A stretch of DNA of 64,000 nucleotides, from the NCBI RefSeq assembly GCF_001618955.1, contig NZ_LVYV01000001.1:689501-753500 (forward strand), in the 5' to 3' direction. The DNA comes from Tardiphaga robiniae (GTDB taxonomy: Bacteria; Pseudomonadota; Alphaproteobacteria; Rhizobiales; Xanthobacteraceae). A program made the position numbers and the translations under genes. Positions 53,764-61,872 of the stretch are shown here, piece after piece. The notes below the pieces were generated by a model, which saw nothing but the letters and a program-made list of their open reading frames with translations, did no database searches and was not told the DNA's origin. How positions within the stretch are numbered: position 1 is the first letter of the stretch; every line of letters begins with the position of its first letter.

Positions 53764-54729
53764 TCAGAAGCCGTAAAGCCGCGCCGGATTGTCGACCAGG
53801 ATTGTCTTGCGAATAGCCGCGTCGGGCGCCCACACCGCAAGCTGGTTTAGCAGGCGGCCATCGTCGATCTGATAGAGCGGCGTGACATCGGTTGGCTTCC
53901 TGCCGGGCGGTGTTACCGAATCCGGATGCGGCCAGTCGGTGCCCCAGATGATCCGCTCCGGATTGGCTGCGATCAGCGCCTTCGCCAGCGGTGCGGCGTC
54001 CGGGTAATCCGGCCCTTGCGTCGAAGCGCGATAGGCGCCGGAAATCTTCACATAGGCCTTGCCGGCTTTGACGAGGTCGAGCAGGTCCGCAAAGCCCGGC
54101 TGATCCAGCCCGAGCCTGGCTTCCGCGCCGCCGAAATGATCGAACACCAGCGGCATCGACGCACTGGCAACGACCTCCTTGATCGCGGATACCAATGGCA
54201 GATTGGTGAACATCTGGATGTGCCAGCCTCGCGTCTTCATGCGCTCGATCGCAGCCAGCAGACGCTGCTTGCCGATGGCGGGATCGCTCACGCCGCTGGT
54301 CGCAAGATTGATCCGCATGCCGCGAATGCCCGCGGCCTTCATGGCGTCGAGCTCACTCTCCGGTGTCTTGTCATCGATGACAGCAACGCCGCGCGCGTCG
54401 CTGCCGCGTGCCTTCATGCCGAACAGCGTCGCCGAGTTATCAGTGCCGTAGATGCTGGGCGTGACGATCACCACACGCTTGATGCCGAGCGCTTTGTGCA
54501 GCGCCGCCATCTCCTCCGGCGACGCCAGCTCCGGCGTGTAGACGCGGCCCGCAAAGAACGGGAATTTTTCGGGATCGCCATGAATATGGGTGTGACAGTC
54601 GCAGGCGTCCGCAGGCACCTCGAAATTCACCGGCGTCGCCGGCTGCGCGGCCTTGCCAACCGCAAATCTGTTGCTGAGCACGACCGCTCCTGCGATTGAA
54701 GAGAGCAGAACACCGCGTCTTGTGAACAT
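53764..54729 (-). CDS. Amidohydrolase family protein (LigI-like), exported
   Basis: A 321-residue TIM-barrel metal hydrolase. The N-terminus MFTRRGVLLSSIAGAVVLSN is a Tat-like signal with a twin arginine. The barrel carries the metal motif DCHTHIHGDPEKF (HxH), FDHFGGAEARLG and WGTDWPHPDSV (catalytic Asp). Ribosome site AGGGAGGAACC. This pattern fits the 2-pyrone-4,6-dicarboxylate lactonase / amidohydrolase 2 group. Export by the Tat route is suggested but not proven. Confidence 0.88.
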   Translation of the reverse strand: MFTRRGVLLSSIAGAVVLSNRFAVGKAAQPATPVNFEVPADACDCHTHIHGDPEKFPFFAGRVYTPELASPEEMAALHKALGIKRVVIVTPSIYGTDNSATLFGMKARGSDARGVAVIDDKTPESELDAMKAAGIRGMRINLATSGVSDPAIGKQRLLAAIERMKTRGWHIQMFTNLPLVSAIKEVVASASMPLVFDHFGGAEARLGLDQPGFADLLDLVKAGKAYVKISGAYRASTQGPDYPDAAPLAKALIAANPERIIWGTDWPHPDSVTPPGRKPTDVTPLYQIDDGRLLNQLAVWAPDAAIRKTILVDNPARLYGF

Positions 54730-54914
54730 TGGTTCCTCCCTGAGGTCGTGACGCCATTTTGGGCCGGCGTTCACTTGATTGAGGCCAACGTGATCGTTTC
54801 GCGATCCATGTCAAGTGTGCTTCCACATGCTGCAAAGCGAAGACGACGGGGACTGCCCTCCTGCTGCACAGCCCCATGTCAAATTGGCTGTGCAGCAGCT
54901 CGCTCCCGGTCATG

Positions 54915-55727
54915 TCACGGTTTGCGGACGGTCACGTGCAGGAACGTCGCCTTCACCGATGTCGTCGAAGGATCGGAGCTTTTATTCTGACTCTCGAAGA
55001 GCTTTACAAGCTCTCCCTTCAAGGTGTCGGCGCGACCGTCTTTTTCAGCCGCATCGAAGGCATTCATGGTCGGGCCGTAATATGCCTTGAACTGGTCGAC
55101 GAACTTTGCCGGCGTTCCAGCAAAGTTGAATTCGTAGGAGTCGCGAGCGAATGAGATATTTGGCTTCGGAATGCCAACCGACGTGAAGCGCTCGACAACA
55201 TTGTCCTCGATACCCCAGGTCATGGGACTTACGAACCCTTCCGGCGGAGGAGGCGAATAGGACGAGCTGATCTTGAGGATCTGCGCCACCAGAGTGGGAT
55301 CGTTCGGGATCCAGTTTCCCATCACAATCCGGCCGCCTGGCCGCGTGACGCGAACCATTTCCCTGGCAACATCCGATGGCCTGGGCGCGAACATCGCGCC
55401 GAAGATGCTGATGACGAGATCGAAACTGTCATCCTTGATATCTCTTAGATTCGATGCATCGCCTTCCTGAAAACGACACATAACCCCTTCCGCCTTCGCG
55501 CGCCCGTTGCCGGCCTCCACCAGATTGCGCGCAATGTCGACACCTGTGACGTTTGCCCCAGCTTTTGCTGCTGGAAGCGCTGTCGTGCCGTCTCCGCATC
55601 CAAGATCCAGCACATCACTTCCGCGCATGATCCCGATCGACGCGACAAGCGCTTCGCCGCTGGCACGCATCGTCTCAGCGATACGGGTGAAATCGCCTTT
55701 CTCCCAAAGAGCCTGGTTGGGATTCAT
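54915..55727 (-). CDS. Class I SAM-dependent methyltransferase
   Basis: A 270-residue methyltransferase. Start MNPNQALWEKGDFTRIAETM is an ATG with GGAGG eight bases upstream, while a longer frame uses TTG. SAM-binding motif I VLDLGCGDGTTALPAAKAGA, acidic NVTGVDIARNLVEAGNGRAK, and FDLVISIFGAMFAPRPSDVA at motif IV/post. It resembles UbiE/ArsM-like enzymes that methylate small molecules. No neighbouring gene explains its substrate. Confidence 0.85.
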   Translation of the reverse strand: MNPNQALWEKGDFTRIAETMRASGEALVASIGIMRGSDVLDLGCGDGTTALPAAKAGANVTGVDIARNLVEAGNGRAKAEGVMCRFQEGDASNLRDIKDDSFDLVISIFGAMFAPRPSDVAREMVRVTRPGGRIVMGNWIPNDPTLVAQILKISSSYSPPPPEGFVSPMTWGIEDNVVERFTSVGIPKPNISFARDSYEFNFAGTPAKFVDQFKAYYGPTMNAFDAAEKDGRADTLKGELVKLFESQNKSSDPSTTSVKATFLHVTVRKP

Positions 55728-56109
55728 TAGGACATCCTCCAATGTTCGACATGGGAACGGCCGGCGCCTGGGTCGGTTCGCAGAATGGCGCAGGTAACCG
55801 CAGTTATGTCACTCGGCTCCTGTTCTAGGTTCAGCATTCACGATCGGACGTCCCGCTGCCAAACACAGCGTGATTGAGCAAATGGACGAGGTTCCGGGAC
55901 AATCGCGGGGGCGCAACCTGGTCCCCTCGCCCTCTCGAAATACCCCACAGACCCGCGGAGCGAGCGCGTCTGGGCATCCCGACACGCTTCGAACGTCTGA
56001 CCGTCGCCTGAAAGAGGGCGCCGCGCCCTCCAACCGAGCCATTTTCGCCGAATCCCGCCCCGGCCAGCCGTTGCCGCCGCCCGGCCAATCGGCTAAATGG
56101 ACCCTCGAA
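55728..56109. other. Gene-free stretch before tRNA-Arg
   Basis: About 380 bases between the methyltransferase start and tRNA-Arg. Frames on the minus strand here and across the tRNA (a reading frame at 55831-56280) are antisense artefacts: their composition ([14 protein letters not shown]) is the reverse-complement translation of the tRNA. Nothing else recognisable is present apart from the likely promoters. Confidence 0.5.
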
Positions 56110-56186
56110 GCACCCGTAGCTCAGCTGGATAGAGCGTTGCCCTCCGAAGGCAAAGGTCACACGTTCGAATCGTGTCGGGTGCGCCA
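56110..56186 (+). tRNA. tRNA-Arg (anticodon CCG)
   Basis: A complete cloverleaf of 77 bases including an encoded CCA end. Acceptor stem GCACCCG pairs with CGGGTGC, discriminator G, D-arm AGCTCAGCTGGATAGAGC, anticodon stem TTGCC / GGCAA with loop CTCCGAA (anticodon CCG), T-arm CACACGTTCGAATCGTGT. It reads arginine CGG codons. A gene-poor gap and then the lower-GC methylase/ATPase island begin just after it, so it may be the integration point. Confidence 0.95.
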
Positions 56187-56276
56187 GCCTTTTCAACGAC
56201 TTATAGCTTAACCTAGCGTCACTGAGATTCTTTAGGTAAGCACCGGGTAAGCGAGTGAGGTCTGCTCGCCCCTCCC

Positions 56277-56393
56277 TCATGCGACATTGAGTTCGCTTCC
56301 GTTGCAGCCGTTGATCCGTGCGGGAACAATCGAGTTGACGCAGTGATGGACGCGAAAGATCTCGTAGCTTCTCGTGGAAGCGATGGATTCCAT
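56277..56393 (-). CDS. Very short uncharacterised ORF after vsr
   Basis: A 38-codon frame (start [20 protein letters not shown], ending with the stop at 56277) on the minus strand, 16 bases downstream of the vsr stop. It has no clear ribosome site and no recognised family. It could be a residual fragment of an element gene or nothing. It is listed because it is the only frame in the 220-base gap between tRNA-Arg and the vsr gene that reads plausibly as protein. Confidence 0.2.
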   Translation of the reverse strand: MESIASTRSYEIFRVHHCVNSIVPARINGCNGSELNVA

Positions 56394-56409
56394 GTTGATG
56401 GTCGCAGGG

Positions 56410-56835
56410 CTATCGACTCGCCGAATCGATTTCGAAAAACTCGGCTAACGTGTCTCGCAACGCCGACAGGTCATTCGTCTGACACTGCCAGATGACCAGC
56501 GTTCGCCAGGCCTGCGCCTCAAGCTCCCGGATCACTCGCTGATCCCGCTCGACATTTCGTTCGAACTTGCTTTGCCAAAATTCCTCACGGGACTTCGGCA
56601 TCGTCGCCTTTTTGCAGCCCTCGTGACGATGCCAGAAGCAGCCATGCACGAAGATCGCCACGCGCCATCGAGGAAACACGAGATCCGGTTTGCCGGGCAG
56701 GTCCTTGGCCTGAAGCCGGAACCTTAACCCCAAGGAATGAGCCACGCGCCTGACCACCAGCTCGGGCATCGTGTCGCGCCCTTTGACTTGGGACATCAGC
56801 CACGATCTTCTCTCGACGCTCAGGCGATCGACCAT
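56410..56835 (-). CDS. vsr: Very short patch repair endonuclease (Vsr)
   Basis: A 141-residue nicking endonuclease of the Vsr family, which has a PD-(D/E)xK-like core. Catalytic Asp51 in LPGKPDLVFPRW, His64 and His69 in IFVHGCFWHRHEGC, and zinc-type Cys66, His71 and Cys74 line up with E. coli Vsr numbering. It normally nicks T:G mismatches made by 5-methylcytosine deamination. It lies 3 bases after the second cytosine methyltransferase gene, so it is the last gene of the operon. It may repair or limit damage from those methylases, or serve as a restriction nuclease. Confidence 0.93.
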   Translation of the reverse strand: MVDRLSVERRSWLMSQVKGRDTMPELVVRRVAHSLGLRFRLQAKDLPGKPDLVFPRWRVAIFVHGCFWHRHEGCKKATMPKSREEFWQSKFERNVERDQRVIRELEAQAWRTLVIWQCQTNDLSALRDTLAEFFEIDSASR

Positions 56836-56838
56836 GTC

Positions 56839-57921
56839 CTATTCGGCGGCAAGACCCATTGCAGCGTCAAGACCAAGCTTCTTCCGGATCGAAAGGAACA
56901 CTGCTTCGGAGACGATCGGCGAGACGCTGTTCCCGATCATCCGGAAGCTGTGCCAGATTGTCGGATGGAACATATGGCGATCTGGAAAGCCTTGGAGACG
57001 GGCAGCTTCGCGAACGGTAATGACACGCGGCTCTTCCGGATGGAGAGGTCGTACGGCCTGCCGCGATCCCTTATCCGCACCTGTGCCGGCCCGCAGTGTC
57101 GGGCATTGGCCGTCCCACGCCAATCGTGGATGACGACCGACTGAATCCGTTGATCCCGGAGCTACCGACGCGAACCGCCGAGCGACGTCCGCCTTGTGTT
57201 CCACCATCCGATGGCCCGCGAAACATCCGTCGTTACTCCGGAGAAGGCGGGCATACTCGGAGGGACGACCGCGTTTGGTGATCCGCCAATAGTCGAAATC
57301 GTCTTCCGCAATTCCAAGCGATTCTGCATCGACAAGATCGGCAATTGCCGACTTGACGGTCGCCGCCGGACGTTCGAACGCACGAATGTCTTCCAATTGC
57401 AGGGGAGACTTCGCCTTCTTGTCTATTCCGATAACGAAAACACGACGTCGGCGCGTCGCTGCTCCGAACTCGGCAGCGTCCAAGATAACTGGACCAAGAA
57501 CATCGTATTTGTCGGCGACTTGTTCGATGGCGGAATCCAATAGGCCCCGCGTGTCGTCAGAGACGAGCCCTCTGACGTTCTCCATAACGAAGAACGTCGG
57601 CTTGATCTCGGACACGATCCGAAAAAAGTGCGACAGAAGCTTTCGGCGCGGATCGCGAACATCTCGTCGACCGATGTCGCTGAAACCTTGGCATGGCGGA
57701 CCGCCAAAAACACCAGTAACTGGCCGTCCAACCAGTTCGACGATCTCGCCACCTTTAAGTTTTCCAACATCGCGCAAATGGAGGCGCGTCTTTGGAAAAT
57801 TCACCTTGAACGAAGACGTAAGGGTCGCATCGATGTCGAAAGCGGCTGCAACTTCGAAACCGGCATTATGCGCTCCCAACGAGAAGCCGCCACATCCGCA
57901 AAAAAGATCGACGAGCGTCAT
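56839..57921 (-). CDS. DNA (cytosine-5) methyltransferase, second copy in operon
   Basis: A 360-residue C5-cytosine MTase. Start MTLVDLFCGCGGFSLGAHNA has a GGAG site. Motif I DLFCGCGGFSLG, motif IV GGPPCQGF with nucleophile Cys77, motif VI FVMENVRG (Glu114), motif VIII GAATRRRRVFVIG (the usual Gln of QxRxR is Thr), and motif IX/X REAARLQGFP with GNSVSP. The target-recognition part lies around residues 190-275. It starts 40 bases after the Rossmann-like gene and ends 3 bases before vsr. The target sequence cannot be read; it is not the same protein as the MTase at 60371. Confidence 0.93.
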   Translation of the reverse strand: MTLVDLFCGCGGFSLGAHNAGFEVAAAFDIDATLTSSFKVNFPKTRLHLRDVGKLKGGEIVELVGRPVTGVFGGPPCQGFSDIGRRDVRDPRRKLLSHFFRIVSEIKPTFFVMENVRGLVSDDTRGLLDSAIEQVADKYDVLGPVILDAAEFGAATRRRRVFVIGIDKKAKSPLQLEDIRAFERPAATVKSAIADLVDAESLGIAEDDFDYWRITKRGRPSEYARLLRSNDGCFAGHRMVEHKADVARRFASVAPGSTDSVGRHPRLAWDGQCPTLRAGTGADKGSRQAVRPLHPEEPRVITVREAARLQGFPDRHMFHPTIWHSFRMIGNSVSPIVSEAVFLSIRKKLGLDAAMGLAAE

Positions 57922-57961
57922 TGCGATCCGCTCCAAACCCTCGGAAGTCGGGGGGATTTCT

Positions 57962-58912
57962 TCACGCTGCAAGCTCCCCGAAGATCGGGTATTCCAAATA
58001 GAAGCGCTGATAGGCTTCGACTTCACTTGGCCGCAGTTCGAACTCGAGTTTTTTCCAGTCGAGTTTGCCTGCAGAGGGCAAAAGTTTATCGAGCGCGCGC
58101 TTCTCTTTTTCGGTGAGAATGGGAAGCTCGATGTCGAAAATCGTCAACCCTGTGGCTACCGATAGACTGAGGACTCCTGAATCCTCAAGCTTTGTCCGGT
58201 CTGCGCTGTTTGCGATCATTCCGCCTACGGTGACCATGGTCGCACCATCTGCGTAACGATACGACCAAATCGGAATATACTCGCAGCCTGGTTGCTTCTC
58301 CAACACGGCCGCTTTGATCCGGTCATGAATGATTTTTGCAGCCAAAAGTGGGAAGTCATTCAGCGTCAGTTGATTCCCACATTTCAGAAGTCCTTCGTCA
58401 TCGCAAATGTCCGCCAAATAAGCCTCTGGCGAAACTTCTTCATCGTCCGCCTTATGTCCGCGGAGCTGATCCACCAAAGCGTTCACACTTACAAGAAGCA
58501 TGCTGCCCGAGGACATGGCGCCTACTGCCGTTTCAAGATCGCCAGTCACAGCATTCTTAAGTGGTCCATCGTAATCGAGCCACACGATGCTTGGCTTCTT
58601 ATCGTCAAGAACCTCGCCGAGTGCCACCGACGCCTCGTCCATCCGAACACTGATGCAGGCGAACGGCTTGTTGAACTCTACGCGCTTCTGGCGGCTCTTC
58701 TGATTTTCGATGGTTACAAGGTCGCAAATATTGAAAACTCGATGCATAAGAATGAAGTCTGAGAACCACATCGAGCCGAAACCGACATATCGGTAGTTCG
58801 GAATATCAAACTGCGAATGCAGCTTCTTCAACGTCGCGACGAATAGTTTACGTTCGACATTCTTGTTGGGGCGCAGCATGTAATTGATGGCCTCGAAAGA
58901 GCGCTTTGTCAT
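57962..58912 (-). CDS. Uncharacterised Rossmann-like protein (putative methyltransferase fold) in MTase/ATPase operon
   Basis: A 316-residue soluble protein. The start MTKRSFEAINYMLRPNKNVE overlaps the stop of the GHKL ATPase (ATGA), so it is co-translated. A Rossmann-type pattern is visible: YRYVGFGSMWFSDFILMHR (about 40-58, GFGS loop), a strand-end acidic residue in DLVTIENQKSR (Glu69), IVWLDYDGPL (109-118) and SSGSMLLVSVNAL. This suggests a SAM-dependent methyltransferase-like or nucleotide-binding fold, but no known catalytic motif is certain. I know of similar genes only as associates of restriction-type clusters. Function unknown. Confidence 0.75.
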   Translation of the reverse strand: MTKRSFEAINYMLRPNKNVERKLFVATLKKLHSQFDIPNYRYVGFGSMWFSDFILMHRVFNICDLVTIENQKSRQKRVEFNKPFACISVRMDEASVALGEVLDDKKPSIVWLDYDGPLKNAVTGDLETAVGAMSSGSMLLVSVNALVDQLRGHKADDEEVSPEAYLADICDDEGLLKCGNQLTLNDFPLLAAKIIHDRIKAAVLEKQPGCEYIPIWSYRYADGATMVTVGGMIANSADRTKLEDSGVLSLSVATGLTIFDIELPILTEKEKRALDKLLPSAGKLDWKKLEFELRPSEVEAYQRFYLEYPIFGELAA

Positions 58913-60282
58913 CGAGTTACTTCTCGTTTGAAGAAATACTCGAAAGTTTGGATACCGACCTCTGCCGGCGACGATCCAACAAGACCGAGCGCCTGTGCCG
59001 CGGCCGTGACGTCGGCAGCCTCGCGAGTATATTCGATTCTCACGAGGTCGTTCGTCGACGTTATTGGCAGCCGCATCTGTTCGTTCGCCGTGACACGCGA
59101 AACGGGAACCTGCTTCGCTGCCTTCTCGATCTTCTTCAAACGCTTTGAATCGGCGCGCCGATTGTTGGTGTAGTCGGTCAACTTCTTGGTCGCTCGCATC
59201 ATTATCGGCAAGGCACGCTGGTAGAACGTGTTGCTCGATTCCACATCACGCTTCGTCGTCTTCCAAGGCAGCTTCCTCGGCTCAGCACTTGAGAAGCGCA
59301 CCACGCCCATGAAACCGATGTATTGAGGATGCCAAGCCGGCACGGGCTTGACACCCCAGCCGGTGTCCGAAGACTTGTCCGCACTGACGACTACGCGGTC
59401 ATTACAAACGACGTACCATCCATATACGCCGCTATCTGGATTGCGTGCCGTGGCGGATGTGTCCTCGGGAGGTGGATCGGCCAAACCAACCGTAATCTCG
59501 ATTGTCACGCCATCGTCCGTTTCGACATGTTTGAAAGGTGCGAAGTCGTCACTCACCCTCATAACCGGCATAACGGGGTCGATCCGCACTCCATTCACAT
59601 TCACGATGAGGCCGCGGCTCAGGATAAAGGCATAATCGCGAGAAACAATGCGTCGTAACCGCTCGGCAAAAGTGGGGTTATCGAACTGACGCCAAATCCC
59701 TTCATAAAGCTCCGTAATCTTGATGGAAGTACCGGCCGGCACAGCCGTGCCAGCTCGAACGACTTCTCTCAGCGGAAAAGACCATTCGACAAGCTCATGG
59801 TCCTGATCGATCTCCTTAACTTGCGGATCCTTGCGCCATTCATCCACATTCAAGTTCAACGAGAAAGATTCCGTGCCAGTACTTGACTGCATCGCGACGA
59901 CGTTGCCCATCTTGAAGATGGCCCGCTTCATACCGATCCCGTAAAGACCGATCGTGCCGTCCTTCAGCTCTGGGGCGTCGTCTGGGCGGCCAAAACGAAA
60001 CGCGTAATCTTCGGCGATTCCGATTGGAATGCCGCCCGAAGCGTCTGCTATCTGGAAGCTGTCTCGGTCGAAAGAAATTTCGACAGTACTTCCTTGCAAA
60101 GGATGATCCGGATCGAGTTGCACATTGGCGCGACGAGCCGCTTCGCCGATGCCATCGACCGAATTGTCCAAGAGGTCGAGGATACAATCGATAAGGTCGA
60201 TATCCCTCGTCAGCATCGCGATGAAAAAGCTCTTGGACGGATTGGCGTTGGCGCGCGAAATTCCGTTCCCGTTGTCAGCCAT
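58909..60282 (-). CDS. GHKL-type ATPase (Hsp90/MutL/MORC-like) of methylase operon
   Basis: A 457-residue ATPase with a Bergerat fold. Start MADNGNGISRANANPSKSFF has a GGGGA site eight bases upstream. Box N is CILDLLDNSVDGIGEA (Asn40), box G1 QIADASGGIPIG (Asp80), and box G2 GTIGLYGIGMKRAIFKMGN (112-117). The C-terminal half (about 180-457) continues with mixed alpha/beta and a basic helix (DSKRLKKIEKAAKQ). Similar ATPases (MORC, MutL-like) are known next to DNA methylases in restriction-type loci. It likely uses ATP-driven dimerisation as a DNA clamp or switch. Confidence 0.85.
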   Translation of the reverse strand: MADNGNGISRANANPSKSFFIAMLTRDIDLIDCILDLLDNSVDGIGEAARRANVQLDPDHPLQGSTVEISFDRDSFQIADASGGIPIGIAEDYAFRFGRPDDAPELKDGTIGLYGIGMKRAIFKMGNVVAMQSSTGTESFSLNLNVDEWRKDPQVKEIDQDHELVEWSFPLREVVRAGTAVPAGTSIKITELYEGIWRQFDNPTFAERLRRIVSRDYAFILSRGLIVNVNGVRIDPVMPVMRVSDDFAPFKHVETDDGVTIEITVGLADPPPEDTSATARNPDSGVYGWYVVCNDRVVVSADKSSDTGWGVKPVPAWHPQYIGFMGVVRFSSAEPRKLPWKTTKRDVESSNTFYQRALPIMMRATKKLTDYTNNRRADSKRLKKIEKAAKQVPVSRVTANEQMRLPITSTNDLVRIEYTREAADVTAAAQALGLVGSSPAEVGIQTFEYFFKREVTR

Positions 60283-60370
60283 AATGTCCATCCCCCGCCA
60301 CAAAGCGATATCCGACTACTAGTTGAAAGCCAAGGGTCGGATATCCTGATTGGCTCATTTGCCCCAAAAT

Positions 60371-61600
60371 CTATGCCGCCATTGCTTTGATCAACCCGAC
60401 CTTCTGTCGATTATTTTGTCGCGCCTTTGGAGCCTGGGATTGCCATTCTCGGTACAGTCGGAGCGACTTCCGCAAATCCGATCGCGTAGCCGTCGGCAAC
60501 CTTGCGAATTCTTCGATCCCTTCTAGTGTCGCTAGTTCGACTGCGCCGTTCGCGAAGGTCCTTCCACCGAGGAGGCGACGAGCGCGATTGACCCTGCTTT
60601 TTGCATTCCGGACGGCGGCCTTCGAAAAATCACACGAGCCCGCCAGCCAACTGCCGAAGCGGCCCTGAAGCGCGGGAATCGTTCTGCCGCATTCCCTCTC
60701 AAGGATCGCCCGTCCGACCGCCTCGGCCATCGGTGCAGGGACTGCATTGGCGATCATCTGATCGATATCCCTCGATCCCACACTCGACCAATCCCAATCT
60801 GCAGGGAAGCCCTGAATTCGAGCGACCTGACCTTGTGTAAGTAGGCCGGCGTTCGAGGCCGGGACAGGATCGTCTGGGTGAGGAGAAGTCAGATAGTGTG
60901 GTCGGGGCGCTTCTCTGGTCGTCCGGATCACGGACGGGGCCGGTTCATCGAGGAGTCGAACGCCGCGTCCAGTATAGTATGGGCGGGTATAGAATGCTCC
61001 AGACGCCAATATGTTGGCGTCATCGGGGTCCGTCGCTCGCAGCATTCCGCGAACATGCATGGGCTGCGCGGACCGCGCAGCCACCAAGGCGGACTCAAGG
61101 AACCCGTCCTGCTCGCCAAGGCGACCGACCACGAACAACCGTTTCCGAGCTTGCGGCACGCCATAGTAGGAGGCGTTCAGTTTGCATTCGGTGAGCCCGT
61201 AGCCGGCACGCATCAGCATCGCACGAGCCTCCGCCCAGGATTTCGAATTCGACGCGCGCGGGACATTCTCCATGACGATCCACGGGGGTCTCGCAATGCA
61301 CACGATCATCGCGAAGACCTTCGTCATCTCTGCCCGTTCCCCCTCGACGCGATCGCCAGCGGTCGAAAAGTCTTGGCAAGGAGGCCCGCCAACGATGACG
61401 TCAGGCGCAAGCGACGCGACCGCGGGACCAATCCTGAAGATTTCCTTAAGATCGGCCTGCCATGCATGCGGCCCAACGTTGTTCCGATAGACTGCGACCG
61501 CCTTGTCCCAGGAATCGTAAGCCTGAACGATCTCGTATCCGGCACGTTTTAATCCGAGAGACATCCCCCCGGCACCCGCAAACAGTTCAACAACCCGCAC
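60371..61600 (-). CDS. DNA (cytosine-5) methyltransferase, first gene of operon
   Basis: A 409-residue C5-cytosine MTase. GTG start, MRVVELFAGAGGMSLGLKRA; motif I ELFAGAGGMSLG, motif IV VGGPPCQDFSTAGDR (nucleophile Cys75), motif VI WIVMENVPRA (Glu111), motif VIII YGVPQARKRLFVVGR, motif X AVPAPMAEAVGRAI. A C-terminal extension of about 110 residues follows motif X, with basic segments. It heads the operon; 88 bases separate it from the GHKL ATPase. An 18-base palindrome lies 18 bases upstream of the start codon. Target sequence unknown. Confidence 0.92.
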   Translation of the reverse strand: MRVVELFAGAGGMSLGLKRAGYEIVQAYDSWDKAVAVYRNNVGPHAWQADLKEIFRIGPAVASLAPDVIVGGPPCQDFSTAGDRVEGERAEMTKVFAMIVCIARPPWIVMENVPRASNSKSWAEARAMLMRAGYGLTECKLNASYYGVPQARKRLFVVGRLGEQDGFLESALVAARSAQPMHVRGMLRATDPDDANILASGAFYTRPYYTGRGVRLLDEPAPSVIRTTREAPRPHYLTSPHPDDPVPASNAGLLTQGQVARIQGFPADWDWSSVGSRDIDQMIANAVPAPMAEAVGRAILERECGRTIPALQGRFGSWLAGSCDFSKAAVRNAKSRVNRARRLLGGRTFANGAVELATLEGIEEFARLPTATRSDLRKSLRLYREWQSQAPKARQNNRQKVGLIKAMAA

Positions 61601-61618
61601 TTCAACCCACCCAAACCA

Positions 61619-61636
61619 TAACTGAGTTCTCAGTTA
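61619..61636. promoter_or_regulatory. Perfect palindrome upstream of first cytosine MTase
   Basis: TAACTGAG-TT-CTCAGTTA, a perfect 8-base inverted repeat with a two-base centre, 18 bases upstream of the GTG start at 61600. It is well placed to be an operator, for example for a control protein, or an autoregulatory binding site. On the minus strand it is followed by a tiny frame (MVWVG) whose stop is one base before the GTG. The binding factor is not identified. Confidence 0.6.
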
Positions 61637-61816
61637 CGGTTTCCGGGTTGAGATTTCGTTGAGACCCTGCTCGAACGGTCCGTATCGGTCCCGTCATAAT
61701 CGGCTAAATCGATGCGTCTTTCCCAGACAGACACTGACGTTTTTGAGTGTCGGTGGCATTGGCTGCGACACCTGCGTTTGACCGACGCGAAGATTGCTCT
61801 GAGCATTAAAAGATAA

Positions 61817-61854
61817 ACCCCCGGTCATCGCGGCTCGCAACCGCTCTCGGGGGT
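61817..61854 (+). promoter_or_regulatory. 5' hairpin upstream of replication primase gene
   Basis: ACCCCCG at 61817-61823 pairs with CGGGGGT at 61848-61854, with an inner CGG / CCG pairing (CGCGGCTCGCAACCGC). It ends 18 bases before the ATG at 61873, just before the AGAGG ribosome site. It has no T-run, so it is more like a translational control structure or antisense-RNA target than a terminator. An earlier inverted pair GACACT / AGTGTC lies around 61732-61754. Confidence 0.5.
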
Positions 61855-61872
61855 CATCTCAGAGGTGATTCA

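Noticed and set aside
55831-56280. Minus-strand open frame spanning tRNA-Arg
   Set aside because: Its [17 protein letters not shown] segment is the reverse-complement translation of the tRNA; the tRNA cloverleaf is complete on the plus strand.
56410-61600. Reading the cassette as a classical type II restriction-modification system
   Set aside because: No restriction endonuclease of a known family is present beside the Vsr; two MTases, a GHKL ATPase and an unknown protein do not fit the standard layout.
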